Shown: in pieces, positions 45,821 through 56,380 of the stretch | Layout of the letters: each line of letters starts with the position of its first letter | How positions within the stretch are numbered: position 1 is the first letter of the stretch | Translations under genes and position numbers: made by a program | Assembly (NCBI GenBank): GCA_019695115.1 | Contig: JAIBAP010000018.1 | Coordinates: 1 to 64,000 of the forward strand | Source: Caldilineales bacterium | Lineage (GTDB): Bacteria > Chloroflexota > Anaerolineae > J102 | DNA: 64,000 nt | Direction: 5' to 3' | Notes under the pieces: model-generated | Told to the model about the DNA's origin: nothing | The model's input: only the letters and a program-made list of their open reading frames with translations | Database searches by the model: none

Positions 45821-46309
45821 TCATGAATCCGCTGACGCGTCCGGCGTCAGGATTTCGCCGCCCTGCTCGCGCAAGAAGGCGGCCACGGGCGAGCGGTCGG
45901 CCTCCGCGGTTGTTACCACCACCGCGGCGTGACCCGGCTCCAGCAGGGCGCCAATAGCCGCCAGATCCATATCGGGGATGCCGCCGTCCACCGTCCCGGC
46001 CGCCAGCCCACCAAACCAGGCCCCCAGCGCGCCCCCCGCCACCACCCCGGCCGGCCCGGCCAGCAGCCCGATGGCGGCGCCAATGGCGCCGCCAATCACT
46101 GCGCCTTTGCCGACGCCCAACTCGCCCGTGTCGTGGATGCGCAGCTTGCCATCGGTCTCGCGGCTGACGGTGGCGCTATCGTCGAAGCTGAGATGCCCGG
46201 TTTCCGATCCTTCGGTCTTGCGAGCGGCGTCGAGCGCTTCTTGGGTGGCGCGGGCGGCGGCTTCATCAGGGAAATGGGCAACGGTGAGGTGCAGGTTTGG
46301 GGTGGTCAT
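45821..46309 (-). CDS. DUF1269-like protein with glycine-zipper hydrophobic segment
   Basis: This 162-aa protein (from the ATG at 46309) has a ferredoxin-like N-terminal part (LHLTVAHFPDEAAARATQEA), then a Gly/Ala-rich membrane-type segment (GAVIGGAIGAAIGLLAGPAG) and a C-terminal part with AVVVTTAEADRSPVAAFLRE. This matches small DUF1269-type proteins of unknown function. The longer frame to 46441 only adds residues from a heptamer array. It converges with the PucC-like gene (17 nt between stops). Confidence 0.7.
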   Translation of the reverse strand: MTTPNLHLTVAHFPDEAAARATQEALDAARKTEGSETGHLSFDDSATVSRETDGKLRIHDTGELGVGKGAVIGGAIGAAIGLLAGPAGVVAGGALGAWFGGLAAGTVDGGIPDMDLAAIGALLEPGHAAVVVTTAEADRSPVAAFLREQGGEILTPDASADS

Positions 46310-46317
46310 CGGGGTTC

Positions 46318-46478
46318 CGGGAGTAGGGAGTAGGGAGTAGGGAGTAAGGAGTAAGGAGTAAGAAGTAAGAAGTAAGAAGTAAGAAGTAAGGAGTAGAGAG
46401 TGCGGAGTGAGCACGCCCACGTGCGAACGTACACGCATCACGCATCACGCCTCACGTTTCACGCCTCACGTTTCGACA
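46318..46478. repeat. Two adjacent 7-bp-period arrays (GGGAGTA then CACGCCT types)
   Basis: GGGAGTA/AGGAGTA/AGAAGTA heptamers run from 46318 to 46400, and CATCACG/CCTCACG/TTTCACG units from 46431 to 46478. Together they fill the space between two divergent genes. Confidence 0.85.
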
Positions 46479-46547
46479 TAGTATGCCCCCCGACGCCATT
46501 TCCGGCAACCTGGGCGACCCAATGCGATCAGAGCCTGCCGCCCGCTG

Positions 46548-46556
46548 TGCTATACT
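46548..46556 (+). promoter_or_regulatory. Extended -10 promoter of the glycosyltransferase gene
   Basis: TGC-TATACT (46548-46556) ends 6 nt before the ATG at 46563, which implies a leaderless mRNA. No good -35 box is seen, as usual with an extended -10. Confidence 0.65.
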
Positions 46557-46562
46557 CCCGGC

Positions 46563-47729
46563 ATGAGCCGCCCCCCCACCGTCCTCTTCTACGAAGCCAA
46601 CGACTTCCGCTTTTACGGCGCCGCCCAGGTCTTGCTGTGGCTGATGCAGAACCTGCGCGAGATCCGGCCGATCTTCGTGGCTCCCGGCGATGGCGTGCTC
46701 ACCCAGCGCGTGCGCAAGGCTGGGATCGAGACCGCCGTCCTCCCCCTGCCGGCCGCCTGGCGCCGGCTCGACCAAACGCGCGGCCTGCCGGGACGCCTGG
46801 GCCGCGCCGCCCTCTCACCCGTCCTCCTGGCCCACACCGCCGCCCTCGCCCGCCTCATCCGCACCACCGGGGCGGGCGGCGTCTATGCCAACAGCACCCG
46901 CGCCGCCCTCTATGCCGGGCTGGCAGCGCGGCGGGCGGGCGTCCCCCTGTGGTGGGCCTTGCGTATCCAGCGGCCGCCCGGCATGGGCGAACGCGCCGCC
47001 TACGCGCTCAGCGACCGGGTGCTGTGCGTGGCCGAGGCCGTGCGCCGCGGCCTGGGCGCGCCGCCCAAGGCCATCACCCTGCTCGATGGCGTGCCGCTCG
47101 ACCGGCTCGACCCGGCTGCTTCCGGCGCCCGGCTGCGGGCCTCGCTCGGCTGGCCGGAGGATGCCCTGGTGGTGGGCAATGTCGCCTCGTTGGCCCCGCG
47201 CAAGCGTCATGATCTCTTCATCCACATGGCTGAACGGCTGCTCGTTGACTTCCCGCAGGCGCGCTTTCTCATCCGCGGCGACCGTGCGCCCGGCGTCACC
47301 GCCAGCTTCGAGGCCGAGCTGCGTGCTCAAGCCCAACCCTTGATCGACGCCGGCCGGTTGGCCATCCTCGACTGGGTGGAAAGCCTGTCGGAGGTCTACG
47401 CCGCCATGGATGTGTTCTGCTTCCCCTCCGAAAACGAGGGCTTTGGGCTGGTGGTGGTGGAGGCGATGCTGATGGGGCTGCCGGTGGTGCGCACCAACAC
47501 CGCCGGCGGCGAGGACATGATCCATGAAGGCGAAAACGGCTTCCTGACATCGATCAACGATCTCGACGCCCTCACCGCACGCGTGGCCCGGCTGCTGGCC
47601 GACCCCGACCTGCGCGCCCGCATGGGCGCTTCTGGCAAGACCCTGGCCCGCGCCCAATTTTCGGCCGCGCGCATGGCCGGCCAGGCGGAGGCGCTGATGT
47701 TGGAGCGGATGAAGGCAGGGCGCAGGTGA
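46563..47729 (+). CDS. Glycosyltransferase family 4
   Basis: This 388-aa GT-B-fold enzyme has an N-terminal acceptor domain (FYGAAQVLLWLMQNLREI) and a C-terminal nucleotide-sugar domain with NVASLAPRKRHDLFIHMAER and the GT4 E-x7-E site in PSENEGFGLVVVEAMLMGLP. Such enzymes add sugars to lipids or growing polysaccharides at the inner membrane face. Its ATG follows a -10 box by 6 nt (leaderless). Its stop overlaps the start of the kinase gene by 4 nt (ATGA), so the two form a coupled pair, perhaps in surface glycan or lipid-glycan modification. Confidence 0.88.
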   Translation: MSRPPTVLFYEANDFRFYGAAQVLLWLMQNLREIRPIFVAPGDGVLTQRVRKAGIETAVLPLPAAWRRLDQTRGLPGRLGRAALSPVLLAHTAALARLIRTTGAGGVYANSTRAALYAGLAARRAGVPLWWALRIQRPPGMGERAAYALSDRVLCVAEAVRRGLGAPPKAITLLDGVPLDRLDPAASGARLRASLGWPEDALVVGNVASLAPRKRHDLFIHMAERLLVDFPQARFLIRGDRAPGVTASFEAELRAQAQPLIDAGRLAILDWVESLSEVYAAMDVFCFPSENEGFGLVVVEAMLMGLPVVRTNTAGGEDMIHEGENGFLTSINDLDALTARVARLLADPDLRARMGASGKTLARAQFSAARMAGQAEALMLERMKAGRR

Positions 47730-48802
47730 CCGCGCACGATTGGGAGGCGATCCTGCTGCCCGAGCTACGCCAGGCGCTGCCACAATACGCCAGCAAGAGG
47801 TTGACACTCAGCCTTGCGCGTCCCTCTTTTGACTACACGAACTCGCGCCTCCACTTCTTCGACCTGCTGGCCGAAGGACGTCCGGTGCAAGAATTGGCGA
47901 TTAAAGAGGTGCGCGAGGCCGCCCAAAGTGAGGTGTGGCTTGAATTCCAAGGGATGAATCGGCTCTGGGCGCATCTGGCCGGCCACCCGCACATCCGGGC
48001 GCCGCGCCCGCTGTTCTGGCTGGCCCGCCCGCCTGCCCTGGCGATGGAAGCGGCCCGGGGCGAGCGACTGCACCGGGTGCTGGCCGCCTGCCGGCGCCCG
48101 CAACGACCCGCCCGATACAGCCAGGCGCTCGCTTGCGTCCATCTGGCGGGCCAGGCTTTGTCCCTCCTCCACCAAATCGCTCCCGCGCCGAATGCCACCC
48201 TCCTGCCCGCCCCGGCCGCACGCGCCGAAGCCGCTTTCCACCGTCTGCTTGGGGTTGGCGTCCCGGCCGGGCAGATCGATGACCTCCACCGCCGGCTCGA
48301 ACCCGTTCTAGCGTCCCAGCCGCCGTCCGGCCCGCTTGTGGCCCTGCACGGCGACTACACGCTGCGCAACCTGCTGTGCGCGGCCGATGGCGCGCTCACC
48401 ATCCTGGACACCTCGCTGGACACCGCCGGCCCACCTTCACACGATGTTGGCTATTTCCTGGCATCGCTGGCGTTTATCGACCGCTGGCAGCTGCTGGCCG
48501 GGCGGTTGGCGTGGCCGCCGGCCAACATCGCGGCCATGCGGGAGGCTTTCCTCGCTGGCTACGGCGACGGCGATGGTTGGGGTCGCGGCCTCACCCACGG
48601 CCCCGACCCCGACGCCGGCCTAGATGCCGGCCAGTTACAGCTTTTCACCGCCCTACGGCTGTTGGAGCGGTGGGGGCAGTATGCCGAGACCTGGCAGGCG
48701 AGTCGGTCGCGGGTGGCGCGATGGGTTTTGGGGGCGCGGGGGCAGAGGTATTTTGCAGGGGCGGTGGCTGAGGCAATGGTTGAAAGGGACAGCAATCGAT
48801 GA
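47726..48802 (+). CDS. Aminoglycoside-phosphotransferase-fold kinase
   Basis: This 358-aa protein has the APH/choline-kinase catalytic loop LVALHGDYTLRNLLCAADG and the downstream metal Asp in ILDTSLDTAGPPSHDVGYF. The N-terminal lobe is less clear but has PALAMEAARGERLHRVLAAC. The phosphate acceptor is unknown; the coupling to a glycosyltransferase suggests a sugar or lipid-linked sugar, not an antibiotic. Good family call, weak substrate call. Confidence 0.78.
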   Translation: MTAHDWEAILLPELRQALPQYASKRLTLSLARPSFDYTNSRLHFFDLLAEGRPVQELAIKEVREAAQSEVWLEFQGMNRLWAHLAGHPHIRAPRPLFWLARPPALAMEAARGERLHRVLAACRRPQRPARYSQALACVHLAGQALSLLHQIAPAPNATLLPAPAARAEAAFHRLLGVGVPAGQIDDLHRRLEPVLASQPPSGPLVALHGDYTLRNLLCAADGALTILDTSLDTAGPPSHDVGYFLASLAFIDRWQLLAGRLAWPPANIAAMREAFLAGYGDGDGWGRGLTHGPDPDAGLDAGQLQLFTALRLLERWGQYAETWQASRSRVARWVLGARGQRYFAGAVAEAMVERDSNR

Positions 48803-48896
48803 TGTTATCGATTCGATGAGACGATATGAATTGCGGCCCGCCCACACCATCAGCTGCCCGTCAGAAGGTCATTTCCCCACCCTCCACCATTTCTCG

Positions 48897-48925
48897 TTGA
48901 CCGCACCGGGCATTCGTGCTACGAT
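48897..48925 (+). promoter_or_regulatory. Sigma70-type promoter before small ORFs
   Basis: TTGACC (48897-48902), a 17-nt spacer and TACGAT (48920-48925) predict a start near 48932. Confidence 0.65.
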
Positions 48926-48961
48926 CACCCCCAGCCAACCTCGAACAAGAGGAAACGAACG

Positions 48962-49075
48962 ATGCTGGTCGAAAAGACAATCAAGCAGATAATGTGCGGG
49001 CATTACAGCCAAGATCACATCCAAACCAGGAGTACTGCGAATGACAACCCTGACCACACCAAACAACAGTGCTGA
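48962..49075 (+). CDS. Possible 37-aa small protein or upstream ORF
   Basis: This short ORF (MLVEKTIKQIMCGHYSQDHI...) is the first one after the promoter at 48897 and has GAGGAAAC before its ATG. It overlaps the next ORF by 35 nt in another frame, so it could act as an upstream ORF that controls that gene's translation. No domain is recognised. Confidence 0.35.
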   Translation: MLVEKTIKQIMCGHYSQDHIQTRSTANDNPDHTKQQC

Positions 49076-49328
49076 GGTGCGCCAGGAATACAGGGGCATC
49101 GGATACGATGAAGCGCGGGCTATGCCATCGCATTTGGTTCGAGACCGATTGGCGCACGATTACGACATATTAGCGTCAATGTATGCGGAATTGGCAGATG
49201 AACTGGCGGACGAGGTTTGGGTACCAGTCGAAAATGCTGCCTTGCTGCAAACCGAAGGGTTGGGGCAAAGTGCGAGCTTGCCATCCGCACTACGGGGGGA
49301 GAACAACGAGATGCCAAGAGCAGAGTAG
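49041..49328 (+). CDS. Small hypothetical protein, possibly truncated
   Basis: This 95-aa ORF has a strong ribosome site (AGGAG, 8-nt spacing). Its N-terminal two thirds look like a real, acidic helical protein (RLAHDYDILASMYAELADEL, ADEVW). The last 25 residues are less convincing and may follow a frameshift. It lies behind a good promoter and has no recognised family. Confidence 0.42.
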   Translation: MTTLTTPNNSAEVRQEYRGIGYDEARAMPSHLVRDRLAHDYDILASMYAELADELADEVWVPVENAALLQTEGLGQSASLPSALRGENNEMPRAE

Positions 49329-49518
49329 CGAAATCGCTCGCGGCAACCACACCCTCGACGATCACAACCCTCTTCCGGCGCCTCACACTATCCGCGCCCA
49401 TCCGCGTTCATCCGCGTACCCTAACCCCCGCCGCGACGCGCACAGCCCACAAACCGGCGGGGACAGGGGATGAGGGGATGTCACAAGCGAGACCATCCCC
49501 CCATCCCCGTTTCTGCTG
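49329..49518. other. Intergenic stretch between convergent genes
   Basis: The only notable sequence is a CATCCGCGTTCATCCGCGT repeat near 49395-49420, related (as reverse complement) to the ACACGGATGA-type repeats at 55861-56010. No gene or terminator hairpin was found. Confidence 0.4.
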
Positions 49519-51708
<2,190 letters not shown>

Positions 51709-51854
51709 GCTTGACTCCAAGATCACCCGGCTGAGAGGCCGGATGGGAACGGTCGAAGGATCAGCCGGTCTCGCGACCGGACGGCAGTGCTTTGCCCCCA
51801 CTATCGCGCCGTCTGCACCCTCGCGCTATGATGCAGGTCAGGATCGAAACAGAA

Positions 51855-51883
51855 TTGACAGGCTTTTCGGCCCCGCCTATACT
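51855..51883 (+). promoter_or_regulatory. Consensus promoter for the leaderless GH3 gene
   Basis: TTGACA (51855-51860), a 17-nt spacer and TATACT (51878-51883), then only 6 nt to the ATG at 51890. Confidence 0.8.
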
Positions 51884-51889
51884 CGCGCC

Positions 51890-54829
51890 ATGCGTCGCCG
51901 GTCCCGCATCATCACCCTGTTCCTCCTGGCCGCCCTTTGCTTGGGGCTGGCGGCCCCGGCTGTGCGGGCGCAGGAAACCACACCGACGCCGGTTGCCACG
52001 GCGCCGGTGGTGCGCTCGGCGGCCGAGACCGACGCCCTGGTGCAGGCCATCCTGGCCCGCCTGACGCCAGAACAGCGCGTGGGCCAGCTGTTCCTGGTCA
52101 CCTTTGTCGGCGCCGACACCGGCCCCAACAGCGACATCGCCCGCCTGGTGCGCGACTGGCAGGTGGGCGGTGTCGTCCTGACCCCGTTCAACGCAAACTT
52201 CAGCAACGAGGGCGAGGCCGGCGCCGCCGTCACCAGGCTGACCAACGACCTGCAGACCTATGCCCTGGGCGACACCGGCGCCCAAATCGTGCTGCCAGAT
52301 GGGACGCTGAACCCGGCCCTGGGCGAAGGAGGCATCCCGGGGCTGCCGCTGCTGGTGGCAATCAACCAGGAAGGCAATGACCTGCCCTACAGCAGTCTGA
52401 CCGGCGGCTTCACGCCCATCCCCAACAATCTGGCCATCGGCGCCACCTGGAAGCCCGAACACGCTCGCGGCATCGGGCAGGTGGTGGGGCGCGAGTTGGC
52501 GGCGGTGGGGATCAATCTGCTCTTGGGGCCATCGCTGGACGTGCTCGATAACCCGCGCCCCGAGCTCAAAGGCTATCCCGGCTCGCGCACCTTCGGCGGC
52601 GACGCCTATTGGGTGGCGCAGATGGGCAAAGCCTTCATCAGCGGCGTCCACGAAGGATCGAACGGCCAGGTGGCCACGGTGGCCAAACACTTCCCCGGCC
52701 AGGGGGCCAGCGACCGGCGGCCGGATGTGGAGGTGGCCACGGTGCAGAAGCCGCTGGTATCGTTGCAGCAGACGGAATTGGTGCCCTTTGCGGCTGTGAC
52801 CGAGGCCGCCGACGTGATCACAGGCACGACCGATGCCCTGATGACCTCGCATGTGCGCTACAAAGGCTTTCAGGAGAACCCCCGCCAGCTGACCCCGCCC
52901 ATCTCGCTGGCGCCCGAATTGCAGACGATCATGGGCGGCTTCAGCAGCTGGCGCGAGCGCGGCGGGCTGCTGGTCTCGGACAGCCTGGGGGTGCGGGCGC
53001 TCAAACGCTACTACCAGGCCTACGAACCCGACCGCTTCCCCAGTCGCCGCGTGGCTCAGGAGGCCTTCGTCGCCGGCAATGACCTCCTCTTCCTGGCCCA
53101 GTTCGACCGTGATGGCGTCTGGGAGCAGCAGTTGGCCAACATGGAGGATGCCATCGGCTACTTCCGCCAGAAATACGCCGAAGACCCCGCTTTTCGGGCC
53201 AGGGTGGATGCCTCGGTGGCCCGCATCCTGCGGCTCAAGCTCAAGCTCTACCCCGGCCTGGCCTGGGCCGAAACGCAGCGGCCGCCGGCGGGCTTGTCGT
53301 CGGCGTTGAACCAGGGCAACGACCTGGTGACGGCGGTTGCGCGCGACGCCATCACGCTCATCTATCCCGGCGCCACCGAGCTGGCCGACCGCCTGCCCAG
53401 CGCCCCGCTGGCTGTGGACCGCATCCTCATCTTCACCGACGACCGGCCGGTGGCCGACTGCGCCGCCTGCCCCTCCCGGCCCTCGATCCCAACCGACGCC
53501 CTGGAACAGATCGTCCTGCGGCTGTATGGCCCCGAAGCCAGCGACCAGGTGCGCCCCGACCTGATCGACAGCGCCGGTTTCGGCGAGCTGGACACACTTC
53601 TGCGGCAGGGGGCCGACCCTGAAAGCGTCCCGCCCGAACAACGCCTCGGCCAGGAGCGTTTCACCGAGTTGAACGGGCTGATCAACGGCGCCACCTGGAT
53701 CATCTTCGCCATGCAGGACGTGGATCAGGAGACGCTGCCCAGTTCGGGGGCGCTGCGGCGGTTTTTGGACCAGCGGGCCGACATCCTGCGCGACAAGAAG
53801 TTCATCGTCTTCGCCTTCGACGCCCCCTACTTCCTCTCCGACACCGAGATCGGCAAGCTGACGGCCTACTACGGGCTGTACAGCAAGGTCGGCCCCTTCC
53901 TGGAGACGGCCGTGCGCGCCCTTTTCCGCGAGCTGTCACCGGCGGGCAAGCTGCCCGTGAGCGTGACCGGCGTCAACTACGACCTCAGCCGGCAGCTGGA
54001 GCCGGACCCCGCCCGCCGTTTTCCGCTGGCGCTGCTCGATCCGTCGGTCGATAGCACCGGCGCCGTCGAGATCGACACCAGCACCGGCAGCCTTGATCTC
54101 GCCGTCGGCGACAGCATCATCCTGCGGGCCGGGCCGGTGCGCGACCGCAACGGCAATATCGTCCCCGACGGCACCCAGGTCGAGTTCCGCTTTCAGGATC
54201 AACAGGCCGGCATCGAATTGCCTCGGCGCCAGGCATCGACGGTGGGCGGGCTGGCGACGGCTCCCCTCGTCATCGAACGGCCGGGCAGCCTGGTGCTTTC
54301 GGTCACAGCCGGCGACGGCGCCCCCTCGGATGTGCTGCTGCTGACGGTGGGCGGCGAGACCGGCGCCCTGGTGGCCACGGCGACGCCGACCATCACCCCC
54401 ACCTTCACCCCCACGCCCGCCGCCACCGCCACCCCCACCCTCACCGCCACCCCCCTCCCCACCGCCACCCCCACCCCCGTCGGGGCATCGACGCCGCCCG
54501 CCCCAGCCAGGCCGCCGGGTTTGTTCGGCGCCGGGCTGCGCGTCGATGCCTGGGCCTTTCTCCTGGCCCTCGTCGCCACCATCCTCGCCGCCGCCGCCCA
54601 CTATCTGTTTGGCAGCGGCGACCGCCAGCCACGACCGGCGTTGTTGCGCGACGCCCTGTTGTCGGTGATCGGCGCCCAGTTGCTCTATGTGCTCTATGCC
54701 ACCGCTTGGCTGCCGGGCGCGGAGGCCCTGCATGGCTGGCTGGGGGCAACGGCGGCGCTGGTGGTTGCCTTCATCGGCGGGCTGCTGCCCTTCCTGGCCG
54801 ACCGTCTCCGCAGCGAAGCCGTGGCCTGA
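51890..54829 (+). CDS. Exported, membrane-anchored GH3-family glycosidase
   Basis: From the ATG at 51890 (979 aa; the frame open from 51689 crosses the promoter) the protein has a signal peptide (RIITLFLLAALCLGLAAP) and a GH3 domain of the NagZ-like type with VATVAKHFPGQGASDRRPDV and LLVSDSLGVRAL, where Asp364 is the likely nucleophile. A further GH3-C-like domain, an Ig-like segment and a PT linker (TPTITPTFTPTPAATATPTL) follow, then three TM helices at the C-terminus. It probably cleaves N-acetylhexosamine or other beta-glycosides outside the membrane, perhaps in wall turnover. A Ser/Thr kinase gene starts 3 nt after its stop. Confidence 0.85.
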   Translation: MRRRSRIITLFLLAALCLGLAAPAVRAQETTPTPVATAPVVRSAAETDALVQAILARLTPEQRVGQLFLVTFVGADTGPNSDIARLVRDWQVGGVVLTPFNANFSNEGEAGAAVTRLTNDLQTYALGDTGAQIVLPDGTLNPALGEGGIPGLPLLVAINQEGNDLPYSSLTGGFTPIPNNLAIGATWKPEHARGIGQVVGRELAAVGINLLLGPSLDVLDNPRPELKGYPGSRTFGGDAYWVAQMGKAFISGVHEGSNGQVATVAKHFPGQGASDRRPDVEVATVQKPLVSLQQTELVPFAAVTEAADVITGTTDALMTSHVRYKGFQENPRQLTPPISLAPELQTIMGGFSSWRERGGLLVSDSLGVRALKRYYQAYEPDRFPSRRVAQEAFVAGNDLLFLAQFDRDGVWEQQLANMEDAIGYFRQKYAEDPAFRARVDASVARILRLKLKLYPGLAWAETQRPPAGLSSALNQGNDLVTAVARDAITLIYPGATELADRLPSAPLAVDRILIFTDDRPVADCAACPSRPSIPTDALEQIVLRLYGPEASDQVRPDLIDSAGFGELDTLLRQGADPESVPPEQRLGQERFTELNGLINGATWIIFAMQDVDQETLPSSGALRRFLDQRADILRDKKFIVFAFDAPYFLSDTEIGKLTAYYGLYSKVGPFLETAVRALFRELSPAGKLPVSVTGVNYDLSRQLEPDPARRFPLALLDPSVDSTGAVEIDTSTGSLDLAVGDSIILRAGPVRDRNGNIVPDGTQVEFRFQDQQAGIELPRRQASTVGGLATAPLVIERPGSLVLSVTAGDGAPSDVLLLTVGGETGALVATATPTITPTFTPTPAATATPTLTATPLPTATPTPVGASTPPAPARPPGLFGAGLRVDAWAFLLALVATILAAAAHYLFGSGDRQPRPALLRDALLSVIGAQLLYVLYATAWLPGAEALHGWLGATAALVVAFIGGLLPFLADRLRSEAVA

Positions 54830-54832
54830 ACC

Positions 54833-55852
54833 ATGTCGCCTGCCTCCGCCCCCCACCTGGTCACCCGGCCCGGCCTCTCCTCCGGCCTCCTTCTGCGCGA
54901 CCGCTATGAGATCATCGAACTGATCGGCCAGGGTGGGATGGGCGCCGTCTACAAGGCGACCGACATGCGGCTGACTGGGCGGCTGTGCGCTGTCAAGGAG
55001 ATTCTGCCGGGCCTGGCCGGAGACGAGGACGGCCTCAGCTCGTACCAGGAGCAGTTCTATCAAGAGGCGAGCACGCTCGCCCAACTCGACCACCCCAGCC
55101 TGCCCAAAGTCAGCGACTATTTCTCGCAGGATGGCCGCGAGTATCTGCTGATGGATTATGTGCCCGGCCGTGACCTCAAGGAGATCATGGACGAGGCGCG
55201 CGAGCGGGGCGAGTTCCTGCCCGAGGAACAGGTGTTGGGCTGGGCCAGGCAACTGTGCGACGCCCTGGCCTATCTTCACAGCCGCACACCGGCCGTCGTC
55301 CATCGCGACATCAAGCCGGCCAACATCAAACTGACCCCCAGTGGCCACATCAAGCTGGTGGATTTTGGCCTGGTCAAGCTCCTGGTCAGCGACGAGAACC
55401 GGACGGTGACGGTGGTGCAGGGCCGCGGCACCGTGGCCTATACGCCACTGGAACAGTACGGCGGCGACACCGGGCACACCGACGCCCGCTCCGACATCTA
55501 CGCCCTCGGCGCCACCCTCTACCATTTGTTGACGCTGCGCGCCCCCGCCGACGCCCGCCAGCGCTTCCTCCACCCTGGCAGCCTGCCCCTGCCCCGCACC
55601 ATCAACCCCGCCCTGGCTGCCAACACCGAACGGGCGATCATGGCCGCCATGGCCATGCACCCCGATGACCGCCCGGCTGTGATCGAAGATTTCAGCGACC
55701 TGCTCTTCAGCACGCACGAAACCGTCACCACCGGCAAGATCTACGCCGTTCCCGACCCCACCTGGCGCGACGCCCTGGCTGCCAACAAACTGCTGTTCAC
55801 TTTAGCCACCCTCCTCCTCCTCGCCGCCCTCGTCATCAGCCTGAGCACTTGA
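54833..55852 (+). CDS. Membrane-anchored Hanks-type Ser/Thr protein kinase
   Basis: This 339-aa protein has a kinase domain (about 25-290) with the Gly loop [12 protein letters not shown], Lys55 in LCAVKEI, catalytic Asp159 in [13 protein letters not shown] and Asp177 in [20 protein letters not shown] activation segment and a C-terminal TM helix ([20 protein letters not shown]) follow with nothing beyond it, so there is no external sensor domain. The start lies 3 nt after the GH3 gene, so both are made from one leaderless transcript. The downstream FHA protein is a likely phospho-target. Confidence 0.92.
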   Translation: MSPASAPHLVTRPGLSSGLLLRDRYEIIELIGQGGMGAVYKATDMRLTGRLCAVKEILPGLAGDEDGLSSYQEQFYQEASTLAQLDHPSLPKVSDYFSQDGREYLLMDYVPGRDLKEIMDEARERGEFLPEEQVLGWARQLCDALAYLHSRTPAVVHRDIKPANIKLTPSGHIKLVDFGLVKLLVSDENRTVTVVQGRGTVAYTPLEQYGGDTGHTDARSDIYALGATLYHLLTLRAPADARQRFLHPGSLPLPRTINPALAANTERAIMAAMAMHPDDRPAVIEDFSDLLFSTHETVTTGKIYAVPDPTWRDALAANKLLFTLATLLLLAALVISLST

Positions 55853-55860
55853 ACTCAACC

Positions 55861-56370
55861 CCAGCCTCGTTTTTTGGACACGGATGATTTCTTTTTTAGG
55901 ACACGGATGAACACGGATTGACACGGATTCTTTTTGGTTGCCAGTACAGTTTGGACACGATGGCTTCTTTTTTTGGACACGGATGAACACGGATTGACAC
56001 GGATTTTTCTGATCGATATCGAGTGCACACCCACCGGCCCTCCACGCCTCACGTTTCACGCCTCACGGAACACGGAACACGGAACACGGAACCCGCACCA
56101 CGCCTCACGCCTCACGTTTCACGCCTCACGGAACACGAAACACGAAACACGGAACCCGCACCACGCCTCACGTTTCACGGAACACGGAATACGAAACACG
56201 AAACACGGAACACGGAACCCGCACCACGCCTCACATTTCACGCCTCACGGAACACGGAACACGGAACCCGCACCACGCCTCACGTTTCACGCCTCACGGA
56301 ACACGGAACACGAAACACGGAACCCGCACCACGCCTCACGCCTCACGAAACACGAAACACGAAACACGCA
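55861..56370. repeat. Long repeat block: ACACGGATGA units, then the largest 7-bp-period array
   Basis: From 55874 to about 56010, two copies of a unit built of ACACGGATGA/ACACGGATTG alternate with T-runs. From 56037 to 56370, more than 40 heptamers (AACACGG, AACACGA, CTCACGC, TTCACGC, AACCCGC, ACCACGC) run in unbroken 7-bp register up to the start of the FHA gene. No gene is supported in this 500-base gap. Confidence 0.88.
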
Positions 56371-56380
56371 CCACTGACCT

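Noticed and set aside
47726-48802. Aminoglycoside resistance gene
   Set aside because: Only the kinase fold is shared; it is translationally coupled to a glycosyltransferase, and nothing indicates a drug substrate.
56037-56370. CRISPR-like look of the long repeat array
   Set aside because: Units are 7 bp with no spacers of 30-40 bp and no cas genes nearby.
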